From Bacteroidetes bacterium UBA7368 (GTDB lineage Bacteria > Bacteroidota > Rhodothermia > Rhodothermales > UBA10348): a DNA stretch of 8,738 bases. The translations under genes were made by a program, and so were the position numbers. The notes under the pieces are model-generated. The model made no database searches and was not told the origin of the DNA. It saw nothing but the letters and a program-made list of their open reading frames with translations. Each line of letters opens with the position of its first letter. The stretch's first letter is position 1. The stretch covers positions 1 to 8,738 of the forward strand of contig DKOG01000203.1 in the NCBI GenBank assembly GCA_002469915.1, given 5' to 3'. Below are positions 1 through 5,485 of the stretch, in pieces.

Positions 1-10
1 GCATGCTCGA

Positions 11-673
11 CTAATTGGTCATCGCATACACGAGAATATTTGCACCCATTTGAAGTGCAGCTTGTCTGAGCGCTTCCGGTTTTTCGTGTACCGCTTGTGG
101 CTCCCATCCATCACCAAGATCTGATTCGTACGAATAAAACACCATGACCCGACCAGAATCATCTAGAAGGCCAAATCCTTGTGCAGGACCATTATCGTGT
201 TCGTGAATCTTGGGCAAGCCGTTATTAAAATCAAAAGCGGAATGGAAAATTTCATGCTCAAACGGAATCTCTACAAATTCCCGTTCAGGAAAAACCTTGT
301 TGATTTCCCGACGGATATGCGCATTCAGCCCGTAATTATCGTCGATGTGCAAAAAACCGCCCTGCTCCAAATAGCTCCTCAACCTCAGCGCCTCACTTTC
401 GGAAAGGCGAATATTACCGTGTCCGGTCAGGTACACGTAGGGGAAGGAAAAAAGATTGTCACTCGAAAGCTCAACCACTTCTTCTTTCGGAGATACATCA
501 ATCAGGGTCTCTCGCCGCACAAAAGACAGTAACTCTGGAAGAGACTCAGGATCGCTGTACCAGTCCCCGCCTCCATCGTACTTGATTCGCGCGATTGAAA
601 ACGTGTACGATTCCTGCGCGGAAGCCTCCGGAATCAGGAATACAAAAAGTAATAGAAAAGGTAGAAATCGCAT
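11..673 (-). CDS. Secreted DUF4159 domain-containing protein
   Basis: The 220-residue protein starts with a clear signal peptide: a hydrophobic stretch at residues 4-15 and a likely cut after ASA at 17-19. The mature part is therefore exported, probably to the periplasm. Almost all of the mature protein matches what I recall of DUF4159. It has an R-x-KYDGGGDWY block (29-39), YLTGHG (81-86), GGFLHIDDNYG (105-115), a GLPKIHEH block (152-159) and a DLGDGWE block near 185-191. DUF4159 has no established reaction; its TGHG and GGFL-DD segments recall glutamine-amidotransferase-like folds, but I see no clear catalytic triad. It is read divergently from argS and has no visible operon partner in the window, so context gives no function. 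The start has no Shine-Dalgarno sequence but is fixed by the signal peptide. The protein appears complete. Family call is firm; function is unknown. Confidence 0.85.
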   Translation of the reverse strand: MRFLPFLLLFVFLIPEASAQESYTFSIARIKYDGGGDWYSDPESLPELLSFVRRETLIDVSPKEEVVELSSDNLFSFPYVYLTGHGNIRLSESEALRLRSYLEQGGFLHIDDNYGLNAHIRREINKVFPEREFVEIPFEHEIFHSAFDFNNGLPKIHEHDNGPAQGFGLLDDSGRVMVFYSYESDLGDGWEPQAVHEKPEALRQAALQMGANILVYAMTN

Positions 674-868
674 AGGTCACAGGGATAGTGCGGGTCATAC
701 GGAGACGAGTCCATTTGGTTTTGAAGCTGTCACAGTATTACTCGAAAGCATTTTCCCATCAAATACGCTCTGTTAGAAGCATTTGTGATAACCGTTCGGG
801 AAAGGAATCTTGAAAGCAGGAAAGTGGTAGATTGCCCCTTCACGATCTCAAGGCTTCGAAATCCGTTT

Positions 869-2551
869 ATGCAGACCTATCTACATTCCGCCATCCTAGG
901 GGCGCTTTCCGAAATGGGCGGCGCGCCAGACGATTTCCAGCCTGAGTTTCAGCAGCCAGGGAATCCAGACCACGGCGATCTCGCGTGCAATGCAGCGATG
1001 CAATTGGCGCGCCACTTTCGCAAAGCACCCCGACAGATCGCAGAAGATCTGAAGATACATCTCGAGGCACTTCCCGTCGATCCTGATCGCATTTCAGCAA
1101 TTGAAGTGGCCGGTCCCGGCTTCCTCAATTTTCGATTTTCTGACGTCTACCTATTCAAGGCGCTCTCCAGTGTTCTGGAGGCAGGCGCCAGCTACGGCCG
1201 GACCCACTCTGGAGAGGGCAAGCGCGCCCTCGTTGAATTTGTTTCCGCAAACCCAACCGGACCGCTAACAGTAGGGCACGGACGAAATGCCGTTCTGGGC
1301 GATACGGTGGCAAACCTGCTGGAGTGGACTGGATTCGAGGTAGATAGAGAATACTATTTCAACGATGCGGGTCGGCAGATGCGCATTCTCGGGGAATCTG
1401 TTCAGGCTCGCTATCTGGCAGCCGTTAATCCCGACCTAGCAACCAAGATGATCGGAGATCCTCCTGATGAGACCTCCGTGCCGGAGCCGTTTCCGGAAGA
1501 TGGATACCTAGGTGGTTACATCACAGACATAGCAATCAAATTGGTTGGTCAAGACGGATTGGATCCAAATGACTCTGAGCAATTCAAGAAAGCAGCCGAG
1601 AAGACAATTTTTGCTGATATAGAGGGAACGCTTGGTCGTATGGGCATCAAGATGGATGCGTTCTTTAACGAGAAGAGTCTCTATGACAGCGGTCAAGTAT
1701 GGGACATCGTTGAGAAATTCAGAGAATTGGATCTGGCATATGACAAGGATGGGGCGGTTTGGCTGAAAACAACTGCTTTTGGCAAAGAGCAGGACACTGT
1801 GCTGGTCAAAAGTAGTGGTGAACCCACCTACCGACTTCCCGACATCGGTTACCACGTGGATAAACTGAAACGTGGTTACGACAGGATTGTCGACATTTTT
1901 GGGGCAGACCATATTGCAACGTTTCCGGATGTCGTGGCAGGCACTCGAGCGCTTGGATTTGATGCAGACCGGATTGATGTGGTCATCTATCAGTTTGTGA
2001 CATTGGTCCGAAGTGGTCAGCCGGTCAAAATGAGTACCCGAAAAGCTACCTTCGTGACATTAGACGAATTGATGAACGAAGTAGGAGAAGACGTAACTCG
2101 GTTCTTTTTCCTAATGCGTTCCCCGAATACTCACTTGGAATTCGATCTAGATCTGGCAAAAGAAGCCAGCGATACCAATCCTGTATTCTACCTACAATAC
2201 GCCCATGCCCGAATTCAGTCCATACTTCGGAAAGCCAGTGAGTTGGGACTCGGAAACGGTCTAGAAGCAGACGTTACCTTGCTGACCCACGATGCCGAGA
2301 TTACATTAATGAAAACATTAATGGGCTTGCCAGACAGCATCGTGCGGGCAGCTACCCACAGTGAACCTCACCGATTAGCGGGCTACCTCAGAGAAGTTGC
2401 CGTTGCGTTTTCCCAGTTCTACAATCACTGCCGCATTGTTGGCGAAGAGGAAAAACTAGCAGCAGCGCGTCTCCAATTGGCCCGGGCAACGGCGCTCGTC
2501 CTTTGCAACGGACTAACGGTGCTCGGCATTTCCGCTCCAGATCGGATGTAA
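869..2551 (+). CDS. argS: Arginine--tRNA ligase (class I aminoacyl-tRNA synthetase)
   Basis: This cytoplasmic enzyme charges tRNA-Arg with arginine using ATP. The 560-residue product has the family layout: an N-terminal additional domain (about 1-110, with the GDLACNAA block), a Rossmann catalytic core, and a C-terminal DALR anticodon-binding helical domain (about 440-560) ending in the usual APDRM-type terminus. The core opens with SANPTGPL-TVGHGR (126-139), the HIGH signature. Its first His is replaced by Thr134; His137 is kept. The KMSKS-type loop is KMSTR at 387-391. I chose the ATG at 869 because family proteins begin at this point of the N-terminal domain; a GTG at 785 in the same frame would add 28 residues with no family resemblance. 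No Shine-Dalgarno sequence precedes either. pheA follows after 16 bases, suggesting co-transcription. Length and motif set are typical of a full-length active enzyme. Confidence 0.96.
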   Translation: MQTYLHSAILGALSEMGGAPDDFQPEFQQPGNPDHGDLACNAAMQLARHFRKAPRQIAEDLKIHLEALPVDPDRISAIEVAGPGFLNFRFSDVYLFKALSSVLEAGASYGRTHSGEGKRALVEFVSANPTGPLTVGHGRNAVLGDTVANLLEWTGFEVDREYYFNDAGRQMRILGESVQARYLAAVNPDLATKMIGDPPDETSVPEPFPEDGYLGGYITDIAIKLVGQDGLDPNDSEQFKKAAEKTIFADIEGTLGRMGIKMDAFFNEKSLYDSGQVWDIVEKFRELDLAYDKDGAVWLKTTAFGKEQDTVLVKSSGEPTYRLPDIGYHVDKLKRGYDRIVDIFGADHIATFPDVVAGTRALGFDADRIDVVIYQFVTLVRSGQPVKMSTRKATFVTLDELMNEVGEDVTRFFFLMRSPNTHLEFDLDLAKEASDTNPVFYLQYAHARIQSILRKASELGLGNGLEADVTLLTHDAEITLMKTLMGLPDSIVRAATHSEPHRLAGYLREVAVAFSQFYNHCRIVGEEEKLAAARLQLARATALVLCNGLTVLGISAPDRM

Positions 2552-2567
2552 CCTACCAGATGAAGCC

Positions 2568-3422
2568 ATGAATATTGCTTTTCAAGGAGAAACGGGGGCT
2601 TACAGCGAAGAAGCGGTATCTGCCCTCTATCCAGACGGTATCGCCGTTCCCTACCCCAGTTTTGATGCAGTTTTTGAAGCTGTGGCAACCGGCCAAGCAG
2701 ATCGGGCTGTCATTCCCATAGAAAACTCACTTTACGGGAGCGTACATCAGAATTACGATTTACTTCGAGAACATGATTTGCGCATAAGAGCTGAAGTTCA
2801 ACTTCGCATTCGCCACCAATTGCTGAGCGTTCACGGGAGCAGTTTACAATCCATCCAAACGGTTTTATCTCATCCACAAGCTTTGGGACAATGCCGCGAG
2901 TTTCTAAAATCGAACCTCCCGAACGCAACAGTCGTGTCAGCCTACGATACAGCCGGAGCGGCCAAACTGGTGGCCGAATCTGCTGATGTATCTCGCGCGG
3001 CTATTGCAAGCCGCGCCGCTGCAACAGAATACCAGTTGCAGACCCTCGCATCAGATATCGAGAGTAATCATGAGAACTATACTCGATTTTTAGCTTTGGC
3101 TCGTCCGGAAGATCACGTTCCTGAAAAGCTGCATTCTGATGAGTCGGAATCAGAAATGAAAACCTCAGTTTTGTACGCACAGAGTGAAAATGTCCCCGGA
3201 AGTCTGTTCAAAAGTCTGGCTGTTTTCGCTCTAAGAGATATCGACCTCTTAAAAATTGAGAGCCGTCCTCTCGTAGGAAGCCCCGGCAAGTACATTTTTT
3301 ATCTCGACCTTTTGGGCCACGAAACCGATGAGCGAGTCAAAAATGCGCTGCATCATCTCAATGAGGTAGCAGCTACCGTATCCCTACTCGGATCATATCG
3401 GACCGGACGATTCATCGATTGA
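2568..3422 (+). CDS. pheA: Prephenate dehydratase (monofunctional, PDT + ACT domains)
   Basis: The enzyme converts prephenate to phenylpyruvate with loss of water and CO2, the committed step to phenylalanine, in the cytoplasm. The 284-residue protein starts directly with the dehydratase domain (about 1-178): GETGAYSEEA (7-16), PIENSLYGSV (50-59), SHPQALGQC (101-109), DTAGAAK (127-133) and NYTRF (170-174), whose Thr172 lies in the conserved TRF catalytic motif. A short acidic linker (about 180-197) leads to a C-terminal ACT domain (198-280). It has PGSL (210-213, matching the GALV-type motif) and ESRP (231-234), the residues that bind phenylalanine in this family, so feedback inhibition by phenylalanine is expected. 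There is no chorismate mutase domain, so that activity must come from another gene. It begins 16 bases after argS and is probably co-transcribed with it. No Shine-Dalgarno sequence is visible; the start matches the family N-terminus. Confidence 0.95.
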   Translation: MNIAFQGETGAYSEEAVSALYPDGIAVPYPSFDAVFEAVATGQADRAVIPIENSLYGSVHQNYDLLREHDLRIRAEVQLRIRHQLLSVHGSSLQSIQTVLSHPQALGQCREFLKSNLPNATVVSAYDTAGAAKLVAESADVSRAAIASRAAATEYQLQTLASDIESNHENYTRFLALARPEDHVPEKLHSDESESEMKTSVLYAQSENVPGSLFKSLAVFALRDIDLLKIESRPLVGSPGKYIFYLDLLGHETDERVKNALHHLNEVAATVSLLGSYRTGRFID

Positions 3423-3600
3423 TTCTTGGTGGCTAGAATGAGGGTTACCAAGCCGAATATGTTCTGCAATGGCAACTTGTAGGTACCATTGACGTAGCCT
3501 TTGCCGTTCTGTTTGGTGTCCTGCTATCTGATTATGAGAACTTTAGTCCTCACAGAAGCAAACATCGAAGCCGTCCCATCAACCTGAGTATCTTTGCAGC

Positions 3601-4155
3601 ATGCAGGATTTGACCACATTGGTAACGAGCGCCAAGAAAGGCGATCAGGACGCGCTATCGGCAGTTTTGAAAAGAATAGAGCCAGCATTACGGTCCTTTT
3701 TCATCAATCGAATTGGTCGCAGAATTGATGTGGATGATCTGGTTCAGAATACCCTACTACGAGTCCATCGGGGGCTTCCAGATTTAAAGGATGATTCGCG
3801 ACTGAAGGCGTTTGCCATGAAAGGTGCCCTCTACGAACTCCAAGATTTTTACCGCGGAAGATATACGCCCAAAGAAGCCCTTTTCGACGCCCATGATCCG
3901 CCAGAAATTGGAGCTACGGATCCTCGAGTAGGCGATAAACTAGACGTAGAACAAGCGCTAAGCTCGCTTTCTCCGAAGGCTCGGGAAATTATTGAGCTGA
4001 GGGAATACGGCTACAAGTACGAGGAAATAGCCGATATGATCGGCTCAACAGAAGCCGCCATTAAAATGCAGGTGAAGCGCGCATTTGACAGAATGCGCGA
4101 CGCTCTAATGCTGTTTTTTCTATGGATCCTTATCCCGGCAACCATTCCGAGATAA
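3601..4155 (+). CDS. ECF-type RNA polymerase sigma factor (FecI-like)
   Basis: This 184-residue protein has only regions 2 and 4 of sigma-70, the two-domain plan of ECF sigma factors. Region 2 spans about 14-90, with IDVDDLVQNTLLRVHRG (42-58) as the core-binding 2.1/2.2 part followed by the segment that melts the -10 element. A flexible acidic linker (about 91-112) joins region 4 (115-168). Its helix-turn-helix EEIADMIGSTEAAIKMQVKRA (from 141) would read the -35 element. The gene sits directly upstream of a FecR-type anti-sigma factor and an STN-type TonB receptor, so it most likely activates those outer-membrane genes when released. Unusually, the C-terminus ends in a hydrophobic run (169-182, including MLFFLWILIP), which may pack on the membrane or on its anti-sigma partner. 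The start lies at the expected family N-terminus and lacks a Shine-Dalgarno sequence. Family is clear; target promoters and signal are not. Confidence 0.93.
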   Translation: MQDLTTLVTSAKKGDQDALSAVLKRIEPALRSFFINRIGRRIDVDDLVQNTLLRVHRGLPDLKDDSRLKAFAMKGALYELQDFYRGRYTPKEALFDAHDPPEIGATDPRVGDKLDVEQALSSLSPKAREIIELREYGYKYEEIADMIGSTEAAIKMQVKRAFDRMRDALMLFFLWILIPATIPR

Positions 4156-4256
4156 CAATCTGTTACTTTTTTCAGGAACAATGCGGCTTTGAGGATGAAC
4201 AGAAGTCGTCCCCCGATGGCTACTGATTAGATCTTGGAAACGCAACGACCTTCAAC

Positions 4257-5384
4257 ATGTCCCCGTATTTGGACCAAATCATAGGCTCAGACCACTTCAC
4301 GGAAGCAGAACGCTCTGCCATCCGGGATGCGGTCCGTCTTGATCCCAAACTTAAAGAAGCGGTTGCTTCTTGGGCACAGTTGGCAGGGCACGTTTCAGAT
4401 CGATGGGCAGAGGACGTTCCCTCAAGAAATGTTTTAGTGCTGCTTGCACTCAAAGAAACGCTCCCTCGCTCTATTCTAAATGATGATGAGTCTAAAGACT
4501 TAGCTGAGGCCGGAAGAAGACTTGAAGACATTATGTCCGGACATCCGGCGGTAGCAACCATTCTGGATCGTATCCGAGATGATGCAGCGTCCTTCCACGC
4601 ATCCTGGGATGCCGTTCTGGGAAGTCGCTCCGACCGTGCGGCTCAATCGAGCGTGCGAAAACCAATGAGATTGGTCAGAACAGCTTTGTCCGTCGCTGCG
4701 GTTATCGCTCTTTTTGCCATTGGAATACGCCAATTCACGCCCAACGCCACCTCTCCTGTTCCGCAGGTTGTCACGGCTATGGGCGAAATGAAGACCGTTA
4801 CGCTGGATGATGGTACTACGGTCCGGATGCATCCAGGATCGTCCTTGACGTGGAGCGATGAATTTGAAAGAACATTAACCTTCGAAGGAGCTGCATTTTT
4901 CGACGTGACTGCGTCACCAGAGCCTTTCATCGTTCACACTTCCCATTCTCAGACTACGGTTCTTGGGACATCGTTCGGCATACGGACACTGCCTGATGCC
5001 AAAACCGAGGTTACTCTCGTTTCAGGTCGCGTTTCAGTAAGCTCTTCAGGAAATGCAGATCAGGTCGCTGTGCTTGAACCTGGACAACAAAGTATTATTT
5101 CATCGTCACGCGTTACTGTAGAAAACGTTGAATTGAATACCGCTCTGAACTGGTCAGAATTGATCGTTTTCCGCGACACACAGATGAAGAAAGTCGCCAA
5201 AACACTAGCCGAACGATTTGCCGTGACCATCACGGTAGCCGATGACCTTCAGAAAACGCCATTAACGGGTACCTTTGATCAAAGCAGAGGCATTCATGCC
5301 ATTCTGGATATCATTGCCGCCGCGCTCGGTGCTGACCTAGATATCCAAAAAGAAGGCTCGGCGTATCATTTCTCTCGCCCATAA
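4257..5384 (+). CDS. FecR-type anti-sigma factor / membrane signal transducer
   Basis: The 375-residue protein is a single-pass inner-membrane regulator expected to bind the upstream sigma factor and pass on a signal from the periplasm. Layout: a cytosolic helical N-terminal part (1-138), one membrane segment (about 140-157, TALSVAAVIALFAIGI), the FecR domain (about 172-265) with LDDGTTVRMHPGSSL (183-197), GAAFFDV (211-217), PFIVHT (223-228) and VLGTSFGIR (235-243), and a C-terminal DUF4974/STN-like domain (about 300-375). The cytosolic part is longer than the roughly 80-90 residues usual in FecR proteins and looks like two related 33-residue segments (18-50 and 85-117). The gene lies 101 bases after the sigma gene and 101 bases before the receptor gene. 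An in-frame stop at 4224-4226 rules out a longer start. By homology with FecR/PupR, its C-terminal domain should contact the receptor's STN domain; the ligand is unknown. Confidence 0.92.
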   Translation: MSPYLDQIIGSDHFTEAERSAIRDAVRLDPKLKEAVASWAQLAGHVSDRWAEDVPSRNVLVLLALKETLPRSILNDDESKDLAEAGRRLEDIMSGHPAVATILDRIRDDAASFHASWDAVLGSRSDRAAQSSVRKPMRLVRTALSVAAVIALFAIGIRQFTPNATSPVPQVVTAMGEMKTVTLDDGTTVRMHPGSSLTWSDEFERTLTFEGAAFFDVTASPEPFIVHTSHSQTTVLGTSFGIRTLPDAKTEVTLVSGRVSVSSSGNADQVAVLEPGQQSIISSSRVTVENVELNTALNWSELIVFRDTQMKKVAKTLAERFAVTITVADDLQKTPLTGTFDQSRGIHAILDIIAAALGADLDIQKEGSAYHFSRP

Positions 5385-5390
5385 TCTGAC

Positions 5391-5400
5391 GACTCGAGTC
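5391..5400. other. 10-bp palindrome between the FecR gene and the receptor gene
   Basis: GACTCGAGTC (5391-5400) is perfectly self-complementary and lies 7 bases after the FecR stop; one mismatch further out the pairing continues for two more bases (GA/TC). A six-T run follows at 5409-5414. It could be a dimeric-regulator site or a weak attenuator, but a loop would leave only a short stem, so termination is doubtful. Confidence 0.35.
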
Positions 5401-5420
5401 ATCCCCTGTTTTTTCGTCGT

Positions 5421-5449
5421 GGAACGCACACAGGAAGTCGGGCTATAAG
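5421..5449 (+). promoter_or_regulatory. Candidate ECF-sigma promoter upstream of the receptor gene
   Basis: GGAAC (5421-5425) matches the core of the usual ECF -35 element, and TATAAG (5444-5449) lies 18 bases downstream as a possible -10 region, 37 bases before the receptor's GTG. The neighbouring ECF sigma/FecR pair makes such a promoter expected here. The spacing is slightly long and the -10 part is not a typical ECF sequence, so this is only a candidate. Confidence 0.25.
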
Positions 5450-5485
5450 CAGACTGACCGTCATGCAAAGCCTCCGTCCATTTCT

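Noticed and set aside
785..868. 28-codon GTG-started extension of argS
   Set aside because: The added residues do not resemble any ArgS N-terminus, and the family domain begins at the ATG at 869.
2303..2323. Direct repeat of ACATTAATG in argS
   Set aside because: It reflects the TLMKTLM peptide with the same codons; two short copies within a conserved gene are not evidence of an element.
2995..3016. 8-bp GC-rich inverted repeat (GCGCGGCT / AGCCGCGC) in pheA
   Set aside because: It arises from the protein's repeated SRAA in a conserved dehydratase segment and has no T-run; likely a coding by-product.
3425..3452. Inverted repeat CTTGGT / ACCAAG just after pheA as a terminator
   Set aside because: Only six Watson-Crick pairs plus two G-T pairs around a 12-base loop, with no T-run after it; too weak to call.
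3488..3515. TTGACG followed by TCTGTTTG as a Bacteroidota-type promoter for the sigma gene
   Set aside because: The -7-like element lacks the A of TAnnTTTG and the spacing is shorter than expected; it cannot be told from chance.
3534..3587. 17-codon reading frame just before the sigma gene as a leader peptide
   Set aside because: No ribosome-binding signal, no regulatory hairpin or codon run, and short frames of this size are common by chance.
4533..4544. 12-bp palindrome ATGTCCGGACAT within the FecR gene
   Set aside because: A loop-less palindrome of this length within coding sequence can occur by chance and no second copy was seen.
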